Shown: positions 10,445-18,750, counted from the first letter of the stretch. The stretch is DNA of 64,000 bases from Emticicia agri (GCA_945860265.1 CAMAQF010000001.1:124001-188000), one strand, 5' to 3'. The notes: generated by a model not told the origin, from the letters alone. Numbers and translations are program-made.

Positions 10445-11305
10445 CTAATTTTTAATTTCCTTCAATTTATGCTCGCTCATATAACTTAAATACTTCACAA
10501 CTGCGGTCGCTTCTTCAGGTTTTATGCCAAGCGTTGGCATTTTTACATTGTATCTATAACTCGCAGGATTCTGAATAAAAGCCTTCAAATCATCAGTTTT
10601 CCAATATTCGGTTACGCTTTTCGGATAGTTTAGTTCTGGCCCCATTTTTCCACCGATTTTATTGATTGCGTGGCAAGTTTGACAGCGATTTTTAAATAAT
10701 TCATAGCCAGCCAAAGTAGATTTATTTTTTGGTTTGAGAGCCTCATCGTTTTCGTGTAGCGGAGCAAGATGTATTTTTACTAAATTGTATGGCCATTTAT
10801 AACTTACATCATCACCCGAGACACCTTCATAAACTACATAAAAAGGCTCCATTTTTGATTCTTGGCCATTTTTCAAGAGAATTTCCCAATCACGACCCTT
10901 TAGAGCATCGACATCACTTACAGCCAAAAACGCTTTTGCCGAAAGTAATATTTCTAAAGGCATTTCGGGTTTGTAGCCGTCCTCACACTCAAAAACCACT
11001 TTCAAATCAGCCGCATTCATTCTTTTTATTGATGAATATTTTTCTAAAATATCTTTCAATGGCAAAGCATTAAATCGCTTATTTTTATGATATACTGGGT
11101 CAGGCTTAATCGAAACAATTTGGGTAACTTTCAATAAACCTCTATCCCTTAAATCCAACAAATCAATTATTAATGAATCATTGGCCGGAACTTCTTCAAT
11201 GGCCAACTTTGCAACTTGTAAAGAATCTTTATTTGCTTTTTTTTGTGAGCTATCACACGATAGATAGAGAATCGATAATAAAGTAAATGCAATAATTTTT
11301 TTCAT
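10445..11305 (-). CDS. Lipoprotein with molybdopterin-oxidoreductase-like domain and C-terminal cytochrome c domain
   Basis: 286 residues. The signal peptide ends in a lipobox with Cys17 (LYLSC), so the protein is a lipoprotein. Residues about 45-185 resemble the sulfite-oxidase-type molybdopterin-binding fold in outline (LPLKDILEKY, FECEDGYKPEMPLE, GRDWEILLKN), but without an evident cofactor cysteine beyond Cys107. Residues 195-280 form a monohaem cytochrome c: CQTCH at 208-212 binds haem and Met256 in YNVKMPTLG is the likely axial ligand. It probably shuttles electrons in the periplasm. It is isolated, with convergent and divergent neighbours. A partner enzyme is not seen nearby. Confidence 0.75.
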   Translation of the reverse strand: MKKIIAFTLLSILYLSCDSSQKKANKDSLQVAKLAIEEVPANDSLIIDLLDLRDRGLLKVTQIVSIKPDPVYHKNKRFNALPLKDILEKYSSIKRMNAADLKVVFECEDGYKPEMPLEILLSAKAFLAVSDVDALKGRDWEILLKNGQESKMEPFYVVYEGVSGDDVSYKWPYNLVKIHLAPLHENDEALKPKNKSTLAGYELFKNRCQTCHAINKIGGKMGPELNYPKSVTEYWKTDDLKAFIQNPASYRYNVKMPTLGIKPEEATAVVKYLSYMSEHKLKEIKN

Positions 11306-11434
11306 AAATAGCTATTTTAAAAGTGACCTTATATTTAATGATAAAAATAGTTAAAATGTTTCTTAAAATAGCGTATTATTCTTCTTCACCTAAAAAAATA
11401 CTATATTTATACTTGATTAAATAAATCTTGACCT

Positions 11435-13492
11435 ATGAGACAGACAAATCCGTGGCAGCACATTTGCAAACTGCTGCTTTTTATGAGTGTATTCACACAA
11501 ACGCTTGCACAATGGCAAATTTCAGCCAAAAACTTCGACCCCAATAATTATTATGGTGTAACTGTGGCCAATGGTATGGTCGGAATTACGTCTTCACCCG
11601 ACCCACTAAAAGTAAAGGAAATTGTACTTAATGGCACTTTCGACACTTACGGTCGTGGGCGTGTTGCCAATATCATGAAGGCATTTGAATTTGCTAACAT
11701 GGAGTTAATCATTGATAATCAAATGATTAACCGAAAATATATTAGCAATTTCGTACAAACGATGTATATGCAAAATGCCATTTTTACTACTACTTTCGAT
11801 ATGGGAAGTAAGGCAGCCGTCAAATCAAATGTACTTGCACTACGCCATTTACCACATTCAGCATTGATTGAAATGGAAATCACTGCCAAACAAGATATTG
11901 AATTTACGCCCATCAGCATCATGCAAACGCCCGATATGCTGCGTGATGTACAGAATTTCTTTCATACCATCGACCGACCGCATTCACTGATTCCGTTGAT
12001 GACTTCAGTGGCAAAAACTCCTACTGGAAAACACATAATTGCAGCATCAAATTCTTTTTTGTTTGAAGAAGAACGAGGAAAAGAACCGCAGTTGATTCAT
12101 GAAGAATGGGACAATGGAATGCACCGAATGAAGTTTACGAAAAAGCTAAAAGCGGGTGAAACCTACAAATTTTCGGTAGTTGGTTCGGTCATTTCGACCG
12201 CCCACGTAAGCGACCCACACAATGAAGCCGAGCGTTTGACAATTTTTGCGGCACTCGAAAAAAGAGAGCGTTTGGTCAAAAAACACAAAGAAGCATGGGC
12301 AAAACTTTGGGAGTCAGACATCATCATTGAAGGTGACGATGAAGCTCAACGTGCGGCACGTTTTTCTTTGTATAATCCGTATTCGTTTTGTCGTGAAGGA
12401 CACGCCTATAGTCTTTCACCGATGGGTTTATCGGGTTTAGGTTATAATGGCCACGTTTTTTGGGATACTGAAATTTGGATGTTACCTCCGCTATTGGCGA
12501 TGAAACCCGAATTGGCGAAATCACTACTCGAATATCGTTTTGAGCGTTTGCAAGCAGCCAAATATAATGCCAAAGCACATGGTTATCAAGGTGCAATGTT
12601 CCCTTGGGAATCAGATGATTCGGGGCAAGAATCTACACCTGTTTGGGCATTAACGGGGCCATTTCAGCACCATATCACGGGTGATGTAGGCTTTGCTTTC
12701 TGGAAATATTATCAAGTCACGAAAGACAAAATTTGGTTAAAAGACCGAGCCTACCCGATGCTGAAAGAGGTTGCCGATTTTTGGGTGAGCCGTGTAGAGA
12801 AAGGAAATGATGGAAAATATCACATTATTAATGTTGTATGTGCTGATGAATGGGCCGAAAATGTGGACGACAACGCCTATACAAATGGAATGGCCAAAGA
12901 AGTATTAGGTTATGCAATCCAAGCCGCCAAAGAACTCGGACTACCCGAAAATCCAAAATGGAAAGAAGTTCAAGATGGACTCATAATTTTGAAATTTCCT
13001 GATGGAACAACTCGTGAACACGCATCTTATAACGGCGAGCCTATCAAGCAAGGTGATGTAAATTTACTTTCGTATCCGATGAAGCAAATCACTGACCCGC
13101 TGATCATCAAGAAGGATTTAGATTTTTATTGGAAAGTTTTAGCTGATAATCTGCCAGGAAGAAAAGGACAAAGTCCAGCAATGGCACACGGTGTTTTTTC
13201 TATTTTAAATGTTCGTTTGGGAAATACCGAAACGGCTTATAAACAATACATGGATAGTTATAAACCCAACGAAGTTCCTCCATTTGGAGTTTTGGCCGAA
13301 ACTGCTGGCGGCACAAATCCATACTTTTCGACTGGTGCAGGTGGATATTTACAAACACTCATCAACGGTTGGGGCGGACTTGATTTTACCGATGCAGGTA
13401 TTATCCAACTAAAAACAAAACTTCCAAAACATTGGAAATCATTAACATTGAAAGGTGTTGGAGTTGAGAAAAAAACTTTTATTGTGAAATAA
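11435..13492 (+). CDS. Secreted glycoside hydrolase family 65 enzyme
   Basis: 685 residues with a signal peptide (residues about 1-25, ending QTLAQ). The N-terminal beta-sandwich (about 30-270) and the (alpha/alpha)6 catalytic barrel are those of family GH65, which contains trehalases, maltose/kojibiose/trehalose phosphorylases and glucosyl-galactosyl-hydroxylysine glucosidases. GYNGHVFWDTEIWMLPPLL is the sugar-binding motif, and CADEWAENVDDNAYTN holds the catalytic Glu in the same place as the family's DE-x(3)-NV-x-N-NAYTN signature. Export suggests a hydrolase acting on external or periplasmic glucosides rather than a cytoplasmic phosphorylase. No transporter is adjacent; a terminator follows. 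Confidence 0.88.
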   Translation: MRQTNPWQHICKLLLFMSVFTQTLAQWQISAKNFDPNNYYGVTVANGMVGITSSPDPLKVKEIVLNGTFDTYGRGRVANIMKAFEFANMELIIDNQMINRKYISNFVQTMYMQNAIFTTTFDMGSKAAVKSNVLALRHLPHSALIEMEITAKQDIEFTPISIMQTPDMLRDVQNFFHTIDRPHSLIPLMTSVAKTPTGKHIIAASNSFLFEEERGKEPQLIHEEWDNGMHRMKFTKKLKAGETYKFSVVGSVISTAHVSDPHNEAERLTIFAALEKRERLVKKHKEAWAKLWESDIIIEGDDEAQRAARFSLYNPYSFCREGHAYSLSPMGLSGLGYNGHVFWDTEIWMLPPLLAMKPELAKSLLEYRFERLQAAKYNAKAHGYQGAMFPWESDDSGQESTPVWALTGPFQHHITGDVGFAFWKYYQVTKDKIWLKDRAYPMLKEVADFWVSRVEKGNDGKYHIINVVCADEWAENVDDNAYTNGMAKEVLGYAIQAAKELGLPENPKWKEVQDGLIILKFPDGTTREHASYNGEPIKQGDVNLLSYPMKQITDPLIIKKDLDFYWKVLADNLPGRKGQSPAMAHGVFSILNVRLGNTETAYKQYMDSYKPNEVPPFGVLAETAGGTNPYFSTGAGGYLQTLINGWGGLDFTDAGIIQLKTKLPKHWKSLTLKGVGVEKKTFIVK

Positions 13493-13498
13493 GCAGTT

Positions 13499-13550
13499 TT
13501 TGAATAAGTGTCATTACAAGATTAAAAGTGGCACTTATTCAAATTTTTTA
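13499..13550 (+). terminator. Long-stem terminator after the GH65 gene
   Basis: TTTGAATAAGTGTC pairs with GGCACTTATTCAAA across an 18-base loop, followed by TTTTTT. Confidence 0.75.
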
Positions 13551-13614
13551 TCATAAAACCCCTGTTTGCCTTCATATTAGTAGTTTTAGTTAGGCTGAAT
13601 TCAGTCTGTTAATT

Positions 13615-13633
13615 TACCGTTCTCAGAACGGTA
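13615..13633. repeat. Short perfect hairpin next to the island border
   Basis: TACCGTTCTCAGAACGGTA is self-complementary. The same ACCGTTCTnAGAACGG core recurs inside the dispersed repeat at 18058, so this may be a detached piece of that element. Confidence 0.5.
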
Positions 13634-13670
13634 TTAAAAATAATCGTTTTGAATGATTTTTTGCTCATTC

Positions 13671-13781
13671 TCTACTGCCGTTTTAAAAACGGGAATTCCA
13701 TTGTGGCTAATACAGCGACTGATAGTTCCAATACGGTTTTAAAATCAGCGGAACTTGGTTACACTTCGACTAACTGAGTTT
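13671..13781. repeat. Dispersed palindromic repeat, copy A
   Basis: Contains TGCCGTTTTAAAAACGG, CGACTGATAGTTCCA, a run TACGGTTTTAAAATCAG, GAACTT and ACTTCGACTAACT. The same blocks in the same order occur at 18051-18130 and 20015-20122. ACTGAT/ATCAGC and the CCGTT/AACGG arms can fold back. This copy touches the 3' end of an intact CPBP gene, as copy C does. Confidence 0.7.
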
Positions 13782-14478
13782 ATACAGCTATATTTAACAT
13801 AAAAGATAGTAAATTATTTAAGATATGAATACTAACTGACCACATGAAACCAAGTTCTAATCTTATCTTCGTTAAATAATACCCTGCTATTAATTGGGGA
13901 ATAATAAGGAAAGGATATACAAATAAGATTTTAACATCTAGCGGTGTGTAGTTGGCTATGTGCATAAACCCAAATAAAGCGATAGATAGGAGTTTTGCAT
14001 AATTTAGGTTTTTACTACTAAATCTAACCATACTTTCATTGCTTATATCTTTCATAAACAACCAAAATATACCCGTAAGTACAGCTATGAAGGGAACTCT
14101 GAAAATAGACTCACAATACGTATCTAATAAACCACTGATAATGTACAACAAGAAAAAAAAACCTATTATCATATGATATTTCTTGAAACTGAGCCATAGC
14201 CGAAATGATATTTCTTCTAATATTGGCATGTGAAAACCAATAAAAAGTAATGTTTGCCACAACCCTTTTTGTTTGATGACAGCTTTTATACCTAAATTAT
14301 TTTGCCAAATAGAAACTCCATAATTACTTCTTACTAACCAATCTACCCAAATTGATAAAAAAGCCCATAAACATAGAAAAGAAATATTCATAGAATAGTA
14401 TTTAAAGGCTATTTTTGCATTAAATACTATTCTATGGAATATGTTTTTCAAGTGTATATTAAAATTAAAAAAAAACAT
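13780..14478 (-). CDS. CPBP-family intramembrane metalloprotease (CAAX-protease/bacteriocin-immunity type)
   Basis: 232 residues, six or more predicted membrane helices. All three motifs of the CPBP (Abi) family are present: EEISFR at 88-93 (EExxxR), FGFMH at 169-173 (FxxxH) and HILNN at 218-222 (HxxxN). In Gram-positive bacteria, members next to GG-leader bacteriocin genes give self-immunity (established for the family); others are CAAX-type peptidases. Here the gene starts only seven bases after the stop of a GG-leader peptide and follows a second one, so peptide immunity or peptide processing is the natural inference. It is the only intact copy of three in the island; homologues at 20137 and 20960 each carry one stop. 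Confidence 0.82.
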   Translation of the reverse strand: MFFFNFNIHLKNIFHRIVFNAKIAFKYYSMNISFLCLWAFLSIWVDWLVRSNYGVSIWQNNLGIKAVIKQKGLWQTLLFIGFHMPILEEISFRLWLSFKKYHMIIGFFFLLYIISGLLDTYCESIFRVPFIAVLTGIFWLFMKDISNESMVRFSSKNLNYAKLLSIALFGFMHIANYTPLDVKILFVYPFLIIPQLIAGYYLTKIRLELGFMWSVSIHILNNLLSFMLNIAV

Positions 14479-14484
14479 TAGTGC

Positions 14485-14694
14485 TTATTTAAGTAAATCG
14501 CCAGCTTTCGCTTGCATAACCCATGTTAATACACATTTGGCAGCACAAATAGTTGAACCAACTATTACTCCTACTGTCCAGCCCACTCTGTCAGCAATCG
14601 AACCATCCCCACCTCCATTAATTAATTCCAATTCGTTGAGAGACAATTCATTTACGTTAAAATCACTAAGATTACATTCTACTAAATTTTTCAT
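14485..14694 (-). CDS. Double-glycine leader peptide, bacteriocin-like (peptide 1)
   Basis: 69 residues from the ATG at 14694; a longer frame would need a TTG. The leader has the pattern of GG-type secretion leaders: NELSLNELELINGG (residues 18-31), with hydrophobic residues at the -4, -7 and -12 positions and cleavage expected after GG. The core is about 38 residues, GDGSIADRVGWTVGVIVGST and onward, hydrophobic, with a GxxxG motif and two cysteines (ICAAKC) that could form a disulfide. This looks like a class II bacteriocin-type peptide. It lies between peptide 2 upstream and the CPBP gene downstream on the same strand, with 7 bases to the latter, so they are probably co-transcribed and translationally coupled. 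Confidence 0.75.
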   Translation of the reverse strand: MKNLVECNLSDFNVNELSLNELELINGGGDGSIADRVGWTVGVIVGSTICAAKCVLTWVMQAKAGDLLK

Positions 14695-14762
14695 TTTAAA
14701 ATTCAATTAAATTGTTAATAAATAGTTTTTTACACTAAAGGCAAACTGTAAATATCTAAAAA

Positions 14763-14948
14763 TTAGCATTTGCAATTTTTTAATGCATCTGTTATACCCT
14801 CCCCGAAAGAGACAAAAAATGTATAAAGTGCTTTTCCCGCACTTCTAGCACTTGCATCTGAATATCCGTTAACAATTTCCCCACCATCAATAATCTTTAA
14901 CTCTTCTTGGTTCAATTCTTGTAAACCATTTAATTCCAACGTTTGCAT
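14763..14948 (-). CDS. Double-glycine leader peptide, bacteriocin-like (peptide 2)
   Basis: 61 residues. Leader QELNQEELKIIDGG (residues 10-23) aligns without gaps to the leaders of the other GG peptides here. The core of 38 residues (EIVNGYSDASARSAGKALY onward) ends in NCKC, a Cys-x-Cys terminus shared with peptide 5 at 21961 (EHCSCKINK), so the two are paralogues in matching positions of the two modules. It is the first gene of the left module and is preceded by a 140-base region that is also found before peptide 5. Confidence 0.78.
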   Translation of the reverse strand: MQTLELNGLQELNQEELKIIDGGEIVNGYSDASARSAGKALYTFFVSFGEGITDALKNCKC

Positions 14949-15085
14949 AATTTCTAAAATTTAAAAGTTAAAATTTAATACTCCAAACTTCTGCAGCTGT
15001 TTGTTGGTTCAAAAGTCATATTTAATCTTTTAATTGTCAAATTTTATTAGGACTAAATTATTCCTGTGAGGAATAATTTATGAAT
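14949..15085 (-). promoter_or_regulatory. Conserved upstream region of the left GG-peptide module
   Basis: About 137 bases upstream of peptide 2 match the region 22141-22291 upstream of peptide 5 almost throughout (shared blocks include ATTTCTAAAATTTAAAAG, AAACTTCTGCAG, TCAAAAGTCATATTTAATCT and AATTTTATTAGGACTAAA). The match ends exactly at the 18-bp direct repeat. A common promoter and 5' leader for both modules is the likely reason; I could not place a -7 box with certainty. Confidence 0.65.
15068..15085 (+). repeat. 18-bp island direct repeat R1
   Basis: GAGGAATAATTTATGAAT, first of six copies, all in the same orientation and all between 15 and 22.3 kb. Marks the outer end of the left GG-peptide upstream region. 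Confidence 0.8.
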
Positions 15086-15187
15086 GTACCATTTAAAAAT
15101 TTTTTTGCTTGGTTTAAATTAACTTTCTCCGTTTTTTTGTTTATTTGCAGTACTAACACTTTTATTCACAAAACAACCGCTGCAACA

Positions 15188-15526
15188 ATGAATAATATCA
15201 CCACAAAATTCCGAACGCTCAGCGAACTCCATAATTACAAACAAGATTACGATGCTTCCATACTTGGTATCACACAATCGGGCTACGCCAAATTATAAAA
15301 TGGTGATATTGGCAACATCAGCCTCAAATACCTTCAAAAACTCGCCGAACTTTATCAACTAAACTTAGAACAGCTTTTGGGCTAGGATGGTAAAATAAAT
15401 ATAGGAACTGTGAATGGCGTTAGGGTCAATCAAGGCACAACCCATTTGTATGCACCATCCGATGAGCGTATCAAAGAATTGGAAGAAAAAGTAGAAAATT
15501 TAATAGATGAGCTTAAAATGAATTAA
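15188..15526 (+). pseudogene. XRE-family helix-turn-helix regulator broken by two in-frame stops
   Basis: From the ATG at 15188 the frame encodes FRTLSELHNYKQDYDASILG, ITQSGYAKL, then TAA (15296-15298), then NGDIGNISLKYLQKLAELY and QLNLEQLLG, then TAG (15383-15385), then a tail with a coiled coil (ERIKELEEKVENLIDELK) to TAA at 15524. Ignoring the two stops, this is a continuous Cro/CI-type HTH protein of about 110 residues: residues where GAA (Glu) is expected are TAA. The frame is otherwise intact, so decay is recent. In its working state it may have regulated the neighbouring peptide module or the restriction-like gene downstream. Confidence 0.8.
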
Positions 15527-15620
15527 ATATCAATGTGATGGAAAAATTGACACACTAACAGATAAAAACACCTTGATTTTGCTCAAAAAAACTTATATTT
15601 GTCAATAAAACAATTAAAAA

Positions 15621-16217
15621 ATGTCGTATAGCAATTTTAGTTTGAGAGAGGTAAGAAAACGATTTAACCTTTCAGAGGAAAGGAAAACATTATTTTCTAA
15701 TACTATTGACCAAAACCCAAGCGATTGGCTACTACAAACATTAAAGTATAATGAAGATGCTGCCCTTATTAGCGATAAAGAACGTTCCGAACTTTTAGTT
15801 TCTCCGATTCTAACCGAGCTTCGCCAGCGAAACAATAAAATTTTCTCTGTTTATTCGGGTGCAAACTTAGATGCCGACGCTTCGCAGGGCTTAAACGGCG
15901 AATGTGATTTTATACTTACCAAAAGTCCACAATTAATTTCGGTCGAATCACCTATTTTTTGCTTAGTTGAAGCTAAAAAAGATGATATTATTAACGCCTT
16001 TGGGCAATGTGTAGCACAAATGCTTGGAGCAAGAATTTATAACCAAAACGATGGAAATTCCATTGATACTATCTACGGTTGTGTAACTACTGGCATCGAA
16101 TGGCAACTACTAAAACTCGAAAATAGTATTATTACGATTGACATGGAACTTTACTCGATACAAAACTTACCAACACTATTAGGAGCTTTACAGGCAGTTA
16201 TTGATGTTTATAAATGA
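15621..16217 (+). CDS. Conserved protein with a PD-(D/E)XK-nuclease-like core
   Basis: 198 residues, no signal peptide. The stretch GLNGECDFILTKSP (about 90-103) followed by VESPIFCLVEAKKDDIINA (about 108-126) has the arrangement of the PD-(D/E)xK core: an Asp in a strand and a Glu-x-Lys in the next. The rest (GQCVAQMLGARIYNQ, then IYGCVTTGIEWQLLKLE) looks like the usual strand and helix following the active site. Members of this type are found scattered in Bacteroidota and Cyanobacteria without known function; a restriction or repair nuclease is possible. The last 10 bases overlap the convergent hlyD-like gene. Function not known. Confidence 0.6.
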   Translation: MSYSNFSLREVRKRFNLSEERKTLFSNTIDQNPSDWLLQTLKYNEDAALISDKERSELLVSPILTELRQRNNKIFSVYSGANLDADASQGLNGECDFILTKSPQLISVESPIFCLVEAKKDDIINAFGQCVAQMLGARIYNQNDGNSIDTIYGCVTTGIEWQLLKLENSIITIDMELYSIQNLPTLLGALQAVIDVYK

Positions 16218-17377
16218 TTTTGCACCTTCGGATTTAGCCAATCATCGGTTTTGTCATACAATAGTTTATAAAGACTGCGTTTGGCTACTACAAATCTAGC
16301 CCAGAGCGTTAAGCCTTTTTTCAGAGGTGCAGCATAACCATTTTTGAGTTGCAGGGTTTTTTTGTCCAATTGGCATTTTACTATGAAAATCGGCTTTTCG
16401 TTGATTACCACAAAATCACGGGCGATGTCAATGATTTTACCTTGCACCAAGCCCCATTCGTTATAATTGAAAGCATCAATCTGAAAACTCACGGACATGT
16501 TTTTTCTTAAAAGTCCGATGTCGTTTGGGCTAACGTAGCACTCCGCAATGAGGCTCGAATCGGGCGAAATAATACCCAGCATTTCGCCTGTTTGCACGTA
16601 ACTGCCCTCATATTTACCCACAATTTGCTGAATATTGCCACCAATTGGGGCTTTTATTTCATAATATGTTTTCTGCTGTGTGAGTTGCTTGGCTTCACTT
16701 TGGAGTTGTTTCAAATCAAAACGATGTTTGTTTAGTTCAGCTTGCCATTGGCTCAACTGCCGCTGGAAAATTGATTCAAATTCAGCCACCAAGCGGTTCA
16801 TTTCGTATTCTTTAGCGTTGAGTTCTCGGCGAGCAATCACTTTTTCTTTATATAAATATCGGTCGGCATCTAATTCTTTCTTGATTTTCTGTTGGTGAAA
16901 GATATTTTCTTGCAATTGGCTACGAAAAGTATTGAGTTGTTGGGTATAGATGGGGGTTTGGGTAGAATGATTTCCAAAAATATTGTTTTTCCCGATTTGG
17001 GTTAGCACATCTAAATCATTGATAAAATCATTTTTTTCTTGCTTTTGAAAATCATTTGAATTGAGTTTAGTATCAATATCATCGGTAGCTACCACAAAAA
17101 GTGTACTGTTTTGCCTGACATTTTGATTCTCTGATACATTTACGGCTTTCACAGTACCCGAAATCAGCAATTTTATCTCGGTTTTTTCCGAAACTGTCCT
17201 GATGATTCCGTTGCTCTGAACCGATATGTCAATAAAAATAAAAGGTAAACTTACCAAAATACCAAAAATAGACAGTAGAATAAGAGTATAAATCAACTGA
17301 CTTCTAACCTCCACTTTGGGTAAATAAGCCTCAATGGTGCTTTGAATAATATCGGATGGAAAAAGTTGTTTTTGCAT
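16208..17377 (-). CDS. HlyD-family membrane fusion protein (peptide/bacteriocin export adaptor)
   Basis: 389 residues from the ATG at 17377 (upstream frame only opens at a TTG). One transmembrane helix near the N-terminus (about residues 25-50, IYTLILLSIFGILVSLPFIF), then a biotinyl-lipoyl half (VSGTVKAVNVSENQNV-like, here LISGTVKAVNVSENQNVRQN), a long coiled coil (about 110-240, ELNAKEYEMNRLVAEFE and KQLQSEAKQLTQQ), the second lipoyl half (IKAPIGGNIQQIVGKYEGSY) and a beta-barrel. This is the layout of adaptors that work with a C39-peptidase ABC transporter and an outer-membrane channel to cleave and export GG-leader peptides. It is the evident exporter part of this island, but no C39 ABC transporter is in the window. 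Its 5' half is duplicated at 18134-18680. Confidence 0.88.
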   Translation of the reverse strand: MQKQLFPSDIIQSTIEAYLPKVEVRSQLIYTLILLSIFGILVSLPFIFIDISVQSNGIIRTVSEKTEIKLLISGTVKAVNVSENQNVRQNSTLFVVATDDIDTKLNSNDFQKQEKNDFINDLDVLTQIGKNNIFGNHSTQTPIYTQQLNTFRSQLQENIFHQQKIKKELDADRYLYKEKVIARRELNAKEYEMNRLVAEFESIFQRQLSQWQAELNKHRFDLKQLQSEAKQLTQQKTYYEIKAPIGGNIQQIVGKYEGSYVQTGEMLGIISPDSSLIAECYVSPNDIGLLRKNMSVSFQIDAFNYNEWGLVQGKIIDIARDFVVINEKPIFIVKCQLDKKTLQLKNGYAAPLKKGLTLWARFVVAKRSLYKLLYDKTDDWLNPKVQNHL

Positions 17378-17429
17378 CGTACAAAAATGCAAAAAAAAGC
17401 GACACTCAAATACTAAAGTTTATGACTGT

Positions 17430-17447
17430 GAGGAATAATTTATGAAT
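17430..17447 (+). repeat. 18-bp island direct repeat R2
   Basis: GAGGAATAATTTATGAAT, left border of the HicAB cassette; its last T starts the -33 TTTG of the promoter. Confidence 0.8.
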
Positions 17448-17478
17448 TTGGAGAAGCATCGAAATTAATTTATATTTG
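17447..17478 (+). promoter_or_regulatory. Bacteroidota-type promoter of the hicAB module
   Basis: TTTG at 17447-17450 and TATATTTG at 17471-17478 are separated by 20 bases, an exact fit to TTTG-N19/21-TAnnTTTG. An identical promoter precedes the second toxin-antitoxin module (18750-18781). Confidence 0.75.
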
Positions 17479-17540
17479 CTAAAAATAAATAGGTCAGTAT
17501 TAGGCAGAAGTTGTAGCCCCAAGATGTAAAATAGGTAAAA

Positions 17541-17804
17541 ATGAGTAAAACAGATAAATTGATTTTAAAAGTACTGACGGGAAATGCTGATAATAATTTT
17601 CCGATGGACGAATTAAAGCGTTTACTTTTTATTTTAGGTTTTTTGGAAAGAAAGGGTGCAGGAAGCCATACCTTATACAAAAAAGAAGGTATTACAGACC
17701 TCATAAACATACAAAACTCAAAAGGAGGGAAGGCAAAACCTTATCAAGTTAGACAAATAAGAGAAATTATACTTAAATACAAACTTACACAAGATGAAAT
17801 ATGA
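17541..17804 (+). CDS. hicA: HicA-family mRNA interferase toxin
   Basis: 87 residues. The double-stranded-RNA-binding-like fold of HicA is recognisable: LKRLLFILGFLERKGAGSHTLYKKEG with the catalytic histidine at residue 43 (GSHTLY), and a C-terminal helix. The family cleaves mRNA and is held in check by HicB. It overlaps the hicB-like gene by 11 bases, the normal hicAB order, and has its own promoter copy upstream. It is about 20 residues longer than the shortest HicA proteins but typical for this subgroup. Sure of the pair, less of whether it is active. Confidence 0.85.
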   Translation: MSKTDKLILKVLTGNADNNFPMDELKRLLFILGFLERKGAGSHTLYKKEGITDLINIQNSKGGKAKPYQVRQIREIILKYKLTQDEI

Positions 17805-18000
17805 AGTAATAATATATTGGAGTAATGAAGACGATTGCTTTATTGCCGAAGTACCAGAACTCAAATCATTGATGGCACACGGCGAAACGCATCAAGAAGC
17901 CTTAACTAACGCCCAAGAGGCTATTAATTTGTGGCTTGAAGTAGCAAAAGTAGATGGTATTCTTATTCCTCAACCAAAAGGAAAGCTAATGTATGCTTAA
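17794..18000 (+). CDS. hicB: HicB-family antitoxin
   Basis: 68 residues with the degraded-RNase-H HicB fold: YEVIIYWSNEDDCFIAEVPELKSLMAHGETHQEALTNAQEAI is the signature stretch (first strand pair, then the GxTxxEAL helix). It is the short form that lacks a C-terminal DNA-binding domain, so autoregulation may depend on another factor. Translation starts inside hicA, which couples the two. The next feature is the 18-bp repeat R3. Confidence 0.87.
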   Translation: MKYEVIIYWSNEDDCFIAEVPELKSLMAHGETHQEALTNAQEAINLWLEVAKVDGILIPQPKGKLMYA

Positions 18001-18015
18001 TTATTTTATGAATTT

Positions 18016-18033
18016 GAGGAATAATTTATGAAT
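18016..18033 (+). repeat. 18-bp island direct repeat R3
   Basis: GAGGAATAATTTATGAAT, right border of the HicAB cassette. It belongs to a longer 29-base block (18003-18031) that is repeated at 19428-19456 after the second toxin gene. Confidence 0.8.
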
Positions 18034-18050
18034 TGGAAGATTGCATTTTC

Positions 18051-18130
18051 TCTACTGCCGTTCTGAGAACGGCTAACACAACGACTGATTTAAAAATCAG
18101 CCGAACTTACAGAACACTTCGGCTAACGGG
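18051..18130. repeat. Dispersed palindromic repeat, copy B
   Basis: Begins TCTACTGCCGTTCTGAGAACGG, then CGACTGAT, AAAAATCAGCCGAACTT and ACACTTCGGCTAAC. It ends in a run of G at the point where the duplicated hlyD fragment begins, so it marks a recombination junction. Shorter than copies A and C. Confidence 0.7.
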
Positions 18131-18680
18131 GGGGAGCAATCACTTTTTCTTTATATAAATATCGGTCGGCATCTAATTCTTTCTTGATTTTCTGTTGGTG
18201 AAAGATATTTTCTTGCAATTGGCTACGAAAGGTATTAAGTTGTTGGGCATAGATGGGGGTTTGGGTATAATGATTTCCAAAAATATTATTTTTCCCGATT
18301 TGAGTAAGTACATCTAAATCATTGACAAAATCATTTTTTTCTTGTTTTTGGAAATCATTTGCATTGAGTTTTGTATCAATATCATCGGTAGCCACCACAA
18401 AAAGTGTACTGTTTTGCGTGACATTTTGATTCTCCGATACATTTACGGCTTTCACAGTACCCGAAATCAACGATTTTATCTCGGTTTTTTCCGAAACTGT
18501 CCTGATGATTCCGTTGCATTGCACCGAAATGTCAATAAAAATAAAAGGTAAACTTACCAAAATACCAAAAATTGACAGTAGAATAAGTGTATAAATCAAC
18601 TGACTTCTAACCGCCACTTTGGGTAAATAAGCCTCAACGGTGCTTTGAATAATATCGGATGGAAAAAGTTGTTTTTGCAT
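18123..18680 (-). pseudogene. Truncated second copy of the HlyD-like adaptor
   Basis: Starts at the ATG at 18680 and matches the first about 180 residues of the adaptor at 16208-17377: membrane helix, first lipoyl half and the beginning of the coiled coil. The match stops after LYKEKVIA; only PPR and a stop follow, read from the junction with repeat copy B. The second half of the coiled coil, second lipoyl half and barrel are missing, so it cannot work as an adaptor alone. Confidence 0.9.
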
Positions 18681-18732
18681 GCTACAAAAATGCAAAAAAA
18701 AGCGACACTCAAATACTAAAGTTTATGACTGT

Positions 18733-18750
18733 GAGGAATAATTTATGAAT
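18733..18750 (+). repeat. 18-bp island direct repeat R4
   Basis: GAGGAATAATTTATGAAT, left border of the PIN cassette. Confidence 0.8.

Larger units (their letters stand above)
16831..17492. repeat. 662-bp duplicated segment, copy 1 (5' half of hlyD-like gene plus promoter)
   Basis: Matches 18134-18795 from the block GAGCAATCAC through the hlyD start to AAAAATAAATAG, with the same length in both copies and only scattered substitutions by eye (for instance Val/Ala in PKVxVRSQ). Each copy ends just before a different toxin-antitoxin module. Confidence 0.9.

Noticed and set aside
15080-15298. 72-residue frame beginning in repeat R1 as a membrane peptide
   Set aside because: Its 3' half is the start of the broken XRE regulator; the real start is the ATG at 15188.
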